Below, piece by piece: positions 36,570 through 47,683 of a stretch of DNA of 64,000 nucleotides (position 1 is the first letter of the stretch; each line of letters starts with the position of its first letter). A program made the position numbers and the translations under genes. The notes under the pieces were generated by a model that did no database searches, was not told the origin of the DNA, and saw only the letters and a program-made list of their open reading frames with translations. Source of the DNA: Capsicum annuum (Eukaryota > Streptophyta > Magnoliopsida > Solanales > Solanaceae); contig NC_061121.1 of NCBI RefSeq assembly GCF_002878395.1, positions 132,349,584 to 132,413,583 of the forward strand, given 5' to 3'.

Positions 36570-37461
36570 ATGGCCAGTATTTCTAAAATCTCCTCTAAAG
36601 GTCCTATTCTTCTTTCAGAATCTTTTGATAAGTCCTCATCTCAGTCCGTTCCTCTCAATATATGGTGACCCTTTCCTAGCCCTATCACTTTGGCAAAGAA
36701 AACCCATTCAAATCCCTCTAACTCTCTCCCTTTAAAAGAGATGCACCAATTCTGGAAGAATCTTCACAATAAAAAGTTTCTCTCTTTCAAAAATTGTTCA
36801 ATTGTTCCTGGCCGTATCATCAATCTCAACTAACTTGAAGATGCCTCCTGCAATGATAAATATTTTTTCAAATTTCAAGATCTGTCTCTACTGTTTTGCC
36901 TCTATGGACTTTTAGTGTATGAATACCCTGTACGTATATTTTACGCCAATCTCTGACTTTCCCCAGATAGTGGCAAATTTGAGACTCTTATGCTAGGCAC
37001 AAGAATTTTCTTAAATAACTTTCTGTTTGAAAATATTTTTGGTACCAACTTCTCCGATGTGGTACCCTTCATGAATAATAACTGTCCTGAGGGCTTCAAA
37101 GTAGGCTTTGAGAAAGCCAAAAATATTTTATCTGATTCTGGCTCTATGTCAAACAACTTTGTTCCCTTGTTTCTCTGTTTCAAAAATCGCATTACAGCCC
37201 ATATTGTTACCATCACTCCGATTCTGAGAAAAGGATCTCTAAGCAACATCACTTGTCTTGATGTCTTTATGCTATACTACCTAGTCAAGAAGATAAAAAT
37301 AAATTGGGAAACTTGGATACGGGAATACATGCTTAAGAGCACAAGGGAAGCAAATGCTTCGGCCAGTTTGCCATACGAACTACTTATCACCCGAATCCTC
37401 TTATTCTACTCCATTGATCTCTCTACCTACCTCTATAGAAGTTGCTACAACTTATGATTCT
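36570..37461 (+). pseudogene. 3' ORF of the copia-like element, N-terminal part (PF20167-like plant transposon protein)
   Basis: From the ATG at 36570 one frame runs to the gypsy insertion at 37461 with three internal stops. It contains MHQFWKNLHNKKFLSFKNCS, LFCLYGLLVYEYPVRIFYAN, KFETLMLGTRIFLNNFLFEN, ITCLDVFMLYYLVKKIKINW and SLPYELLITRILLFYSIDLS. The order of a YP..REFYANL-type block, an ILG-like block and a YG.L.TR.F-type block is what I remember of the putative plant transposon protein domain (PF20167) found in some plant retroelements. Its function is unknown. The 155-residue portion 36990-37457 is free of stops. The remainder is at 45921-46600. Confidence 0.6.
37457..37461. repeat. Target site duplication ATTCT, left copy
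   Basis: ATTCT at 37457-37461 is repeated exactly at 45916-45920, directly outside the two LTRs. Five bases is the normal Ty3/gypsy length. Confidence 0.95.
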
Positions 37462-40095
37462 TGTAAGACCCCACAAAATCCTCTCGTATTCTGAGCCTTA
37501 GAGCATTTTTAGTAAAGTGTTAATCTGGCCCTAAAAGGTTGAGAAGTGTCTTCCCAAGTGAGAAGTATTTTAAACCGTGTAGAATTTCCCTAATATTAAC
37601 TTTTTGTCATGTAGAGAATTGAATAAGTATTCTGTCTATACCAAATTTACCCAAATTTGATACTTGGCAAACATTTAGAGCTATTTTAGCGAGACAGTGT
37701 GCTACCTGGCACTTTAGCGTTTCACGAATTTAGCCAAAATGGCAATTGTCAAAATCCAGTGAGCCTCCCCGATTAGGGCGCATCGCACCAAGGCTTAGTT
37801 TTAAAATTTTCAATTTCTAGTGCACCAATGTGATTCCACCTCATTACGGTGCCTTTTTAGTTCACAACCAAGGTGGCAACGTGATTTTCATCACGTCGCG
37901 CTATCAAGAAGTTTACCAATTGTCCAATTTCCAGTGAACTGGCGCGATTATGGCACATTGTGCCATCATGTAAAATTGGGTTTTTTAAGTTTAATTCCAA
38001 GGGAGAAAAGGGGTCTTTTCCCAACCCCTATACATACTTCTTAACCTAGTGAATTTAGCTTAACTTAGTAAGATCATTCGAGAAACATGATCAGTATCAG
38101 ATTCAACTTAGTTTGTGTTCTATTAAGAATTAGTTCAGAGTCGTTCAATTGGGAGTAGGATCTAGCACCAAGAGAGGGAAGGGATGGGGGCTCCCCGTTA
38201 GAGAGGCAGAGTTGTTAGGAGAAATCCCTAAACTCCAGAACTGCGTAGCCAATGCAGGATACATGAGTCACCTGTCAGGAAAGGCTGGTCACCCGTCAGA
38301 TAGGCTTGAATATTATATTACCTTAGGCTTGACTTTTTGCAAGGGTATCCCATCAGAAAGGATTGCCCAGAGAGGTTTTCACTCGTGGCACAGTATTGAC
38401 ACCCTTCCAGATGGGGTTATAAGTTGGACCCGACCAGTTGAGATTCAGGACATATCGGTTAAGTGAATACTTCCCACAGTTATAGTTATAGTATCAATCT
38501 TCAGAAATCAGGACTGTCAGATACAGTTATTTATCTCAGTAAGGAACTCAGATAGTTCCATTAATTCATAGACCACCCGTCAAATAGGCTTGGTCCCATA
38601 TAAAGTTATTTAGTATCAGATCTAGAGATCACCCATCAAATAGGCTTGATCTCAGTCTCAAATTTAGTTGAGTAATCTTGTTATCAGATGTAGAGATCAC
38701 CCATTAGATAGGCTTGATCTCAGTCTCGTATTCAGTTAAACAATCTCATTATTAGATCCCGAGATCACCTATCAGATAAGCTTGATCTCTGTCTCAAATT
38801 TAGCTGAGTAATCTTGTTATCAGATCTAAAGATCACCCGTCAGAGAGGCTTGATTTCAGTATCATATTCAGTTGATTAATCTTATTATCAGATCTCAAGA
38901 TCGCCCGTCAGATAAGCTTGATCTGAGTCTCAAATTCAGTTGAGTATTTTTTTATCAGATCTAGAGATCACCTGTCAGATAGGCTTGATCTTAGTCTCAG
39001 ATTTAGTTGAGTATTCTTATTATCAGATCTAGAGATCAACCGTTAGATAGGCTTGATTTCATTCTCATATTCAGTTTAGTAATATTATTATCAGATCTAG
39101 AGATCACCCGTCAGATAGGCTTGATCTCAGTCTCAAATTCAGTTGAGTATTCTTGTTATCTGATCTAGAGATCACCCATCAGATAGGCTTGATCTTAGTC
39201 TCAGAGTCAGTTGAGTATTCTTGTTGTCAGATTCGGGCATGATCATTTCTGATCATTGATAGTAGATTTTGAAATCATCCGTTAGAGAGGTTTGATCTCC
39301 GATGCAGTCAGTCGAGAGTAGAAAGCTCAGAATTCAGTCATTGATATGAGTAGATTTAGTTATTCAGTTTCAGTATCATTAGTTTTTGAGATCACTCATT
39401 AGATAAGACTTATCTTAATTCCAGTCTCAGTTATTAGTATCAGATGATTTAGCTGTTCAGTATCTCAGGCATTAGTAGTAAGTTTGGATGACAGTAAAGC
39501 AGTATCCGAGTTTCAGTATTTTGAGTCATGATGATTTGGTTATGGTTTGTGCATTCATGCATGTGTTCTTATTCAGTACTCTCATGATTATTCAGTTAAG
39601 TAATTGTCCATGCATAAACCCTTGCATTTAACCTTACCTCATCTTCATACTTAGTACATTCCTGGACTGACGCATTTGCGCTATGGTGTTTTATTTAACA
39701 CCACAGGTTTAAAGGCATGAGATCCAGAGTACCCTTAGCAGCTCAGTCCCAGTCAGCAGTAGTAGACATAGAAGTGACTCCTCTTCAGTCGAGGATGATC
39801 CTTATTTTTTGTATTATCACATCAAACTTTGTTCATTTTTAGTAGACGGAGTTAGTTGGGGACAGTCCCATCAACTCCACAGCTTAGATAGTTTAGAGTT
39901 TTTTGGACAGATGTATCAGCATTTAATTTTCAATTTGAGTATTTTTAGATGTTTTAAACCTTATGGCCAGTTTCTGTGTTTATTATCTATATATAATGTA
40001 GTGTCCAGGTACAAATATTAGTAGAGGGTTAGCTTATGGTCCTTCGGGATCATGAGCACCGTGTAACAACTAGGAGGTTGTCTTGGGTCGTTAAA
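37462..40095 (+). mobile_element. 5' LTR of the gag-only gypsy element (shortened)
   Basis: Length is 2634 bases, against 3873 for its partner. The difference is one gap: after CCAACCCCTATACATACTTC at about 38040 this LTR jumps to sequence equal to about 43863 in the other. It contains the 68-bp array (38580-39240). Confidence 0.9.
38580..39240 (+). repeat. 68-bp tandem array inside the 5' LTR, about 9.5 copies
   Basis: The unit is close to AGATCTAGAGATCACCCGTC, then AGATAGGCTTGATCTCAGTC, then TCAAATTCAGTTGAGTATTC and TTGTTATC. Nine full units and one diverged 5' half-unit (GACCACCCGTCAAATAGGCTTGGTCCC) can be counted. Sub-types alternate in places (ATCTAG against ATCCCG/ATCTCA junctions). 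Confidence 0.95.
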
Positions 40096-40319
40096 AACTT
40101 GGTATCAGAGCCTAAGGTTTAATAGTGTCCTAGGGAGTCTAAAAATCCACATCTAGTAGAGTCTTGTGCATGGGTGTGTTGCACGCCACATTTATGTACA
40201 AGAGGCTATAAGATGTTTTTAGGAGAAGTTTCCCTTCTTTCAGTATTCATGTCATGCAAGTGAGCATGAGCTCAAGTTGATCCTCGGTCTAATCCACCTC
40301 TTTCTTCTATTTATAGAGG
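40096..40319 (+). other. Primer binding site and leader of the gag-only gypsy element
   Basis: TGGTATCAGAGC at 40100-40111 is an exact initiator tRNA-Met primer site, four bases after the LTR end. The leader to the gag ATG at 40320 holds no other feature. Confidence 0.95.
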
Positions 40320-41420
40320 ATGCCTCCTCGTAGTGATTATGTCTGTAGAGTTGATAACCAACCCCCTCCGCCAATAGATCCTGAGAATGAGACTATGTTA
40401 CATGTCGAGTTTTGGACAGCTTTTCAGGTGTTAGCCTAATATATGACTAATGTTCAGGGGAACCATCAAGCTGTGGCCTTACCTTAGTAAGATGGGGGTT
40501 CAGCCGCAGCCAGAATAAGAGATTTCATAAGAATAATCCAGCCAGAATTCTTTGGGTCAGTAGTAGGTAAGGACCCACATCTTTATCTAGAGAAGGTAGG
40601 AAAGATTACCCAGATTATGCATGTTTCAGAGGAGAATAATATAGAGTTAGTATCCTATAGGCTGAAGGATATTGCTCATGATTGGGTAGTGATGTGGAAG
40701 AAGGGTAGAGGGGATGATATTACTCCCCTGACTTGGAAATAGTTTTAGGGTGCCTTCTTAGATAAGTTTTTTCTGCTAGAGATCATAGAGGATAAGGTAG
40801 AGGAGTTCATGAACCTAAGGCAAGGATCCATGACAGTGAAAGAGTATTGTCTTAAGTTTAACTAGTTAGCTAAGTATGCTCCTGACTTGATAGTTGTCCC
40901 TAGAGCGAGTATGAGTAAGTTTGTGACTAGTGTATCTGGGTTAGTGTTGAAAGAGTGTAGGGATTCTATGCTAAATAAAGATATGTACCTTGGTAGGCTG
41001 ATGATGTGTGCGCAGTAGATTAAGGCAGATAAGACAAAAAAAAAGAGAGAGTGAGTAAGAGAGCCAGAATAGGTAGTCATGGTTTCTCTCAAGAAGGTTT
41101 CTAGGGTGGTATCCGATTTTAGCATAGTCAGAGATTTTCAGTCCCAGCTCCATCCTCAGCTAGTGTATCCACACCAAAGTTTGGGGATATTAGTAATGAT
41201 GGGGCGCCAGGCTCCAAAGCACTGAGTAGTGCTAGTGGTGTTCGTACCAATCCGCTTTGTGGAGAGTGTGGCAAGAGCCACCTAGGTTTATGTAGAGTCG
41301 GTAGTGATGTGTGCTTTGGGTGTGGTAGGCCAAGCCATAGAATATGAGAGTGTAGAGTTCTAGCTCAGAGGGGTAGAGAGTTTTTTTTAGTAAAGTGCCC
41401 CTTCCGAGGCCAGTAGTGGT
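40320..41420 (+). pseudogene. Gag with zinc knuckle, gag-only gypsy element
   Basis: The ATG at 40320 opens MPPRSDYVCR. One frame carries the gag core: IIQPEFFGSVVGKDPHLYLE, VSYRLKDIAHDWVVMW, GAFLDKFFLLEIIEDKVEEF, NLRQGSMTVKEYCLKF and RASMSKFVTSVSGLV, in the normal order for PF03732. Seven stops (5 TAG, 2 TAA) fall in the frame before about 41020. Where the family context is clear (TWK-stop-F-stop-GAF, KFN-stop-LAKYAP, CAQ-stop-IK) each sits where Gln is expected, so CAG/CAA to TAG/TAA. After a frameshift near 41070 the knuckle pair CGECGKSHLGLC and CFGCGRPSHRI (41260-41345) follows. The protein would package element RNA. Confidence 0.92.
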
Positions 41421-42042
41421 CAGCATCAGAACAGACTTTATGCGCTTCAGACCCACTATGATTAGGAAACGTTCCCTAATATAGATTCGGGTATGTTATG
41501 ATTCCTTCATGACCCAGTTCGTAGGTGCCCCGTACACTACCCCAGTATTTCAGTGAAGTATGTTTAGAGGGATATAGAGTCCCAAGGGGGAGATACCCCA
41601 TGATATTTAAAAGCTTTCATGTCCTTAGACTCATTCAGTTGCATGTTTAGGCTCTCCTTACGAAGTTAACATCAGTTATCATTCCATATCTAGTCATGCT
41701 TTCAAGAGTCAGCTCAGTCAGACATTCAGGCATTAGATATGTATGTTCAGTAGATAGAGTTCAATTTTTCAGTGTATGAAGTCATGCTTTCATGAGAGCA
41801 ACTCAGTTACGCATCTATGCATCAGATATGCATGTTTATTATGAGAATTTAGCTTATGAGTAGCTTCATTAGAGTATTCCATGCATCATATATGCATGTT
41901 CAGTATGAGAACTTAGACTATCAGTGGTTCCAGTTGCAAAGTTATGTTTTAGATGCTCTCGTTCCTTGAGTAAGTTCAGTCGATCAATATTCTTAACCTA
42001 TCAAGCAACATTCGAGGATGAATGTTTCCAACAGGGATATAT
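41421..42042 (+). other. Internal 3' part of the gag-only gypsy element
   Basis: About 620 bases with weak traces of coding sequence just after gag (LYALQTHYD) and then noncoding DNA with three copies of an ATGCATG/TTCAGTATGAGAA-like motif (about 41740-41910). CAACAGGGATATAT just before the LTR is a weak polypurine tract. No polymerase domain is present. Confidence 0.7.
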
Positions 42043-45000
42043 TGTAAGGCCCCACAAAATTGTCTCGTAGTCTGAGCCTTAGAGTGTGTTTAGTGAAGTG
42101 TTAATCCAGCTATAAAAGGTTGAGAAGTTTCTTCCCAAGTGAGAAGTATTTTAAACCGTATAAAATTTCCCTAATATCAACCTTTTTTCATGTAGATAAT
42201 TGAATAAGCTTTTCGTCGATACCAAATTCACCCAAATCCGATACTCGGGTAAAAAGTTAAAGCTATTTTAGTGAGACAGTGTGCCGCCTAGCACTTTAGC
42301 GCGTTACGAATCCAGCCAAAATAGAAATCGTCAAAATCCAGTGAGCCTCCGCGATTATGGAGCATCACGCCAAGGTTTATTTTTATAGTTGTCAATTTCC
42401 AGTGCACCAACGTGATTCCACCGCATCGCAGTGCCTTTACAGTTCGCAACCAAGGTGGCAACACAATTTCCACCGTATCGCGCCATCAAGCTATTTTTCG
42501 ATTGTCCAATTTCTAGTGAGCCGGCGCGATTATGGCGTGTCACACCAGCATGTAAAATTGAGACTTTTTAGTTTAATTCCAAGGGCGAAAAGGGGTCTTT
42601 TCCCAACCCCTATATATTCTCCTTAATATGGGATTTGACCTCATTTTAACCTAAAAATACTAGTTTTCTCTCAAAGTTGTTCAAGAACAAGAGCTAGGAT
42701 TTCTGTGAAATCAAAACCCTTCGTTCTTCTTCAAGGGAAATCAAGAATCTCACCAAGAGCTTTCAAGAAAGAGTTTCTCTAAGGTATGCAGATGTTGATT
42801 CTTGGGTCCCTTTCATCCAAGAAGCTCAAGAACCCTTTTCTAAATTTCAAAGCTCTTATGTTAATGAGTTTTCATGATTCATGTGAGTTGAAATTGATGT
42901 TCATGCTATTATTGAGTTGTGATTCATGTTTGTTACAAGGTTTTCAAGCTTTAACCTTAATATGTGATATTCATATGATGTTCATGATAAAACCTCTTCA
43001 AGTTGCTTGTTAAGTAATGTCTTCATGTCAATTAGGTGTAAAATTATTGAATAAAAAAAGCATGTGCCCCATATGTTTGATAAAATTCTTATGTGAAGGA
43101 ATTAGAGTCATTCTAGCATATTGACTAGAAATCCCCAATTGTGTGTAATCCCATGCATGCCAAGTGTTTGTTGAAAAGCCTTAGTAAATGAATTGTGGCA
43201 TGATAGCATAAAATTCCCTAATTATGTGCTCTTTGATACATGCTAAGACTTTAATACATGCTAAGTGTTTGATGAATGAGTTTTAGCATAATAGCATGAA
43301 GTTCCCCAATTATGTGTTCTCCGGTACATGCCAAGACTTAAATATATGTGAAGTACTTGATGCAAGGCCTTGTTGAATGGAGTATGATCCAATAGCATGT
43401 CCCCCTATTTTATTACATGTTTAGGATTCCTAAATTCTTGAAGTAATGCCTTAGTGATTGTGATGGTGAATGATTGTCCATGGTCCTGATAATTCAAGAA
43501 TGGTTATACTTTACTCTTAAGTTATCGAGTCCTGGGGTATTTATACCCGACAAATTAGTTGTAGTTTAGAGCCCGTGTCAGTTTCCTCGATAATTCCAGT
43601 CGAGCCATGATTCTCATAACACAGTGAATTATAGAACTCTGTATTCTCAGACAGATACAAAATTTAAGAAATCTCTGTAATCTCTGTAATCATCGTAATC
43701 TCAGTATCCCGAGTAATCTAGCCTTAATTTTGTACCCAACTCAGATCTAGTAGTATTTAAGTGTTCAATTCTAACCTCTGTAGTAATCAAGTACTCTATT
43801 CAAAGCTCAGTATCATTCATTTAGATAATGAGATTCAGTAGTATTTCGTCAGATATGGAACTAAGTGAATTCATCTTAACTCAGTCAGATCATTCGAGAA
43901 ACATGATCAATATCAGATTTAACTTAGTTTGTATTCAGTTAAGAATCAGTTCAGAGTCATTCAGTTAGGAGTAGGAGCTAGCACCAAGCAAGGGCAGGGA
44001 TAACGGCTTCCCGTCAGAGAGGCAGAGTCAGTTGGAGCGATCCCTGAACTCAAGAACTGCGTAGCCCGCGCAGGCTACATGAGTCACCCTTCAGGAAAGG
44101 CTGGTCGCCCGTCAGATAGGCTTGACTATTATATTGCCTTAGGCTTGAATTCCTGCGAGGGTCACCCATCAGATAGGCTTGACTAGAGAGGTCTTTACCC
44201 GTGGCACGATATTGATACCCTTCCAGCTGGGGTTATAGGTTAGACCCCATCAGTTGAGATTCGGGGTATGTCAGTTAAGTGACTACTTCTCATAGTTACA
44301 GTTTTAGTAGAAATCTTCAAAAATCAGGACAGTCAGATACAGACATCTATCTCTGTGAGTAGCTCAAATAGTTCCATTAATTTATGGACCACCTGTTAGA
44401 TAGGCTTGGTCCCATATAAACTTATTTAGTATCATATCTAGAGATCACCCGTCAGATAGGCTTAATCTTAGTCTCAAATTTAGTTGAGTAATCTTGTTAT
44501 CAGATCTAGAGATCATCTGTCAGATAGGATTGATCTCAGTGTCATATTTAGTTGAGTAATATCATTATCAGATCCCAAGATCACCCGTCAGATAGGCTTG
44601 ATCTCAGTCTCAGATTTAGTTGAGTATTTTTGTTATCAAATCTAGAGATCACCTGTCAGATAGGCTTGATATCAGTCTCATATTTAGTTGAGTAATCTCA
44701 ATATCAGATCCCGAGATCACCCGTCAGATAGGCTTGATCTCAGTCTCAGATTCTGTTGAGTATTCTTGTTATCAGATCTAGAGATTACCTGTCATATAGG
44801 CTTGATCTCAGTCTCAGATTTGGTTGAGTATTCTTGTTATCAGATCTAGAGATCACCTGTCAGATAGGGTTGATCTCAGTCTCATATTTAGTTGAGTAAT
44901 CTTGTTATCAGATCTAGAGATCGCCCGTCAGATAGGCTTGATCTCAGTCTCAAATTCAGTTGAGTATTCTTGTTATCAGATCTAGAGATCACCCATCAGA

Positions 45001-45915
45001 TAGGCTTGATCTTAGTCTCAAATTTAGTTGAGTATTCTTGTTATCAGATTCAGGCATGATCATTTCTTATCATTGATATTAGATTCCAGAATCATCCTTT
45101 AAAGTGGGTTGATCTTCGATGCAGTCAGTCGAGAGTAGAAAGCTCAAAATTCAGTCTTTGATATGAGTAGATTCAGTTAATCAGTTTCAGTATCATCAAC
45201 TTTCGAGATCACTCGCTAGATAAGACTGATCTCAACTCCAGTACTCAGTTATCAATATCAGATGATTCAGTTGTTCAGTATCTCAGGCATTAGTAGTAAG
45301 TTTGGATGACAGTAAAGCAGTATCTGAGTTTCAGTATTTCGAGTCACGATAATTTCAGTTATGGTTTGTGTATTCATGCATGTGTTCTCATTCAGTACTC
45401 TCATGATTATCCAGTTTAGTAATTGTTCATGCATAAGCCCTTACATTTAGCCTTACCACATCTTCATACTCAGTACATTTCCATACTGACGTATTTGCGC
45501 TATGGTGTTTTATTTGACACCATAGGTTCAGAGGCATGAGATCCAGAGTATTCTTAGCAGCTCTGTCCCAATCAGCAGCAGTAGACATAGCAGTGAGTCC
45601 TCTTCAGTCGAGGATGATTCTTATTTTTTTATTATCACATCAAACTTAGTTTATTTTCAGTAGATGGTGTTACTTGGGGACATGTTCCATCAAATGCACA
45701 GCTCAGACAATTTAGAGGCTTTTCGGACAGATGTATCATCGTCAGTTTTCAATTTTGAGTATTTTTAGATGTTTTGAACCTTATGGCCAGTTTCTATATT
45801 TATTATCTATATATTATGCAGTGTCCAGGTACAGATATCAGTAGAGGGTTATCTTGTGGTCCTTTGGGATCATGAGCACCATGTAACGACTAGGAGGTAG
45901 TCTCAGGACGTTACA
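42043..45915 (+). mobile_element. 3' LTR of the gag-only gypsy element (full length)
   Basis: Length is 3873 bases, beginning TGTAAGGCCCC and ending GACGTTACA. It holds the ~1.25 kb segment (about 42614-43863) missing from the 5' LTR and its own 68-bp array at 44395-45058. A CCTATATATTCTCC block at about 42610 could hold the promoter TATA box and would be at the edge of the segment lost from the 5' LTR. Confidence 0.92.
44395..45058 (+). repeat. 68-bp tandem array inside the 3' LTR, about 9.5 copies
   Basis: Same unit as at 38580-39240 and the same copy number, nine full plus a half-unit at the start. The units are more uniform here than in the 5' LTR. Confidence 0.95.
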
Positions 45916-46807
45916 ATTCTAGAACTTTCAGCAGGATGGGATATGTCCTGGGGAACAAAAGTGGTACAGGAAGGAGTCTGCCCGTGCGAAGGCCGAGCCT
46001 CCAAAGGTAAGTAAGCCTGTCTCTAACCCCTCTATCTCTTTAATGATGGGACTTGAAGAATTTAAGCAGCAAGTTCAAGGCTATCAAGAAAGATATCATG
46101 CAACTCCAATAGTCTACATCCAAGCTCTTGGACCTTGGGAAAAGTATAATCTCCGACATAAGTATGGTCTAGCTAGGTCTTGATGGTCTCAAACAAGGAG
46201 TCAAGTTGTTCTCTCGAGTGCTTTCTCGCATAGAATATTTGAAATCCCAATCTCTCCCTCAAATGATGATTTGGATGTCTGTGTTCAAAATTCCTAATCT
46301 TCCTTTGTTAGAAACGTTTAAAAATCTTATGGCAAGTTTTGTCTAAATATGCATAACACTCTCACCTACTTTCTGGCGAAATAGTGAATTATGAACTTTT
46401 CTTTCAAAAGGGGTCCTATCCCTTGTGATTTTGGTTGTAAAGATACTTTTTACTATCTGACATTTTTCGTTGCCATTCTTAGTTATAACTATCCATGATT
46501 ATCTACTTCCTGTGTCTATATGCTCTGTCTGTATGTGCTACCCTCTTTCTGTTGCTTGCTATTCCTTTTTACTATGCCAAAAGGGGAGAAAGACAGGAAA
46601 TGAAGCACTTATAAGTCAGGATAAGTCAACTATCGACTTACAAGGTCGACATCTTAATCAGTAAAGATGCTCACAAGTCAAGGGGAGCAAAGTTGACTGA
46701 TGCCTACAATGTCAAGGGAAGTAAAGTCGACCGATGCTTACAAAGTAAGGGGGAACAAGATGTCTAACAGAGAAGTCTACTGATGTTTAAAATTGTTTGT
46801 CATTATC
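45916..46807 (+). pseudogene. 3' ORF of the copia-like element, C-terminal part and 3' UTR
   Basis: The sequence continues directly from 37461 when the gypsy element and one ATTCT are removed. Segments such as FSRMGYVLGNKSGT (about 45924) and later Ser/Leu-rich and Lys-rich stretches (46100-46330) are in keeping with the C-terminal, less conserved part of such proteins. A Cys-rich hydrophobic piece lies at 46470-46560. Several stops are present. From about 46600 the sequence is noncoding, with three GTCGAC/AAGTCGACTGATG-like repeats (46620-46790). Confidence 0.55.
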
Positions 46808-46820
46808 AAAAAGAGGGAGA
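46808..46820 (+). other. Polypurine tract of the copia-like element
   Basis: AAAAAGAGGGAGA directly precedes TTGTTAGCACTTGC. The context TCATTATCAAAAAGAGGGAG is typical of plant copia elements. Confidence 0.85.
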
Positions 46821-46821
46821 T

Positions 46822-47683
46822 TGTTAGCACTTGCATGATATTAAAGACCACTGATAAACAAAGTTGGCTCTAGACATGGAAAAACATCTCACAAGAAGAT
46901 CATGACACTCAAACAAGTATGGTAAGATAATTAATCAAATATGTTTGAAATAAAGGAGAATTACCATCCTAGAAAACACGGTAGAATAGATCAATCAGGA
47001 AATTAATTAGGATTTAAACAAAAAAAGAAAGGGCAAAGCCGTCACATGGACATAAAGACTAAAAGGAAAAATAGATCATAGAAATATCTAATATGGACGT
47101 GATCCAAAGCCATATATGGACATATCTAATGGCTACATTCCTTAATCAAAGAGTCAATTTAAATCCTTGATTGAGAAGAAATCTCTTGGATTTTCTAATG
47201 AAGAGTAGCAGCCAAAGACTATAAAAGAAGAAGATCGAAGGCAAACTCTTCTTATGCAACTTCAAGGAGTAAATTTAAAGTGTCTCATTCTTAGTCTTAC
47301 AAAGATCTATAACATTAGTTTACAATTTTTATATAAAGAGTAGGATCGAGTCAACTTTGTAACTTTAACTGAAGCTGTGTCACAAGATCTGAAGAGCAAA
47401 ATAAGTCTTCAGAACTTATTTCTTATCATTATACTCGAGCCAAACTTTAAACGATTTAAGGAAACTTCAAAACCCAAGGGGACTGGACGTAGGCACTACA
47501 TTGGTGTGCCGAATTAGGATAAATCTTTGTGTTTTTACTTTATGTTTTGTTATTTACTTACTTAACTGTTTTTAAGATTAATATGTGTGTGAAGTGATAT
47601 GATTTGCGGGTGAGTCAACTGTAAGGAGACAGTATTCGACTCATAGAAGAAAATTTCAATTCAACCCCCACTCTTAAATGTCA
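46822..47683 (+). mobile_element. 3' LTR of the copia-like element
   Basis: Length is 862 bases, starting TGTTAGCACTTGC after the polypurine tract and ending TTAAATGTCA. It includes GACTATAAAAGAAG (about 47216), a good TATA box. It ends at the point where the chromodomain LTR resumes (CTTACGACTTGGGTCGTATG). Confidence 0.8.

Larger units (their letters stand above)
37462..45915 (+). mobile_element. Gag-only Ty3/gypsy element, 8454 bp, structurally complete
   Basis: The 5' LTR is 37462-40095 and the 3' LTR 42043-45915, both starting TGTAAGRCCCCACAAAAT. A perfect tRNA-Met primer site lies at 40100-40111 and a perfect 5-bp duplication flanks the element. The internal region is only 1947 bases and encodes gag plus a zinc knuckle, with no protease, reverse transcriptase or integrase. 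It therefore depended on another element for its enzymes; the chromodomain gypsy elements in this window have a related gag. It lies inside the 3' ORF of the copia-like element and is the innermost and probably youngest piece of the nest. Confidence 0.95.
34052..47683 (+). mobile_element. Copia-like element with deleted pol and extra 3' ORF, interrupted by a gypsy element
   Basis: The order is gag (34130-34990), zinc knuckle, a protease start (35447), then an abrupt change to an unrelated ORF (36570-37461 and 45921 onward), a polypurine tract (46808-46820) and a 3' LTR (46822-47683). Integrase, reverse transcriptase and RNase H are absent. The 5' LTR is absent too: the left end joins the host LTR at 34051, and ~105 bases of host LTR are lost, so a deletion removed the junction. 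Without the inner gypsy element (37462-45915) this copy is about 5.2 kb. Confidence 0.75.

Noticed and set aside
38149..38466. 105-residue open frame on the plus strand inside an LTR
   Set aside because: It lies within the LTR at 37462-40095. The corresponding part of the partner LTR (about 43970-44280) does not keep the frame, and no domain is recognisable.
38580..39240. Regular repeats resembling a CRISPR array
   Set aside because: The 68-bp units are direct tandem repeats without unique spacers, in a plant LTR.
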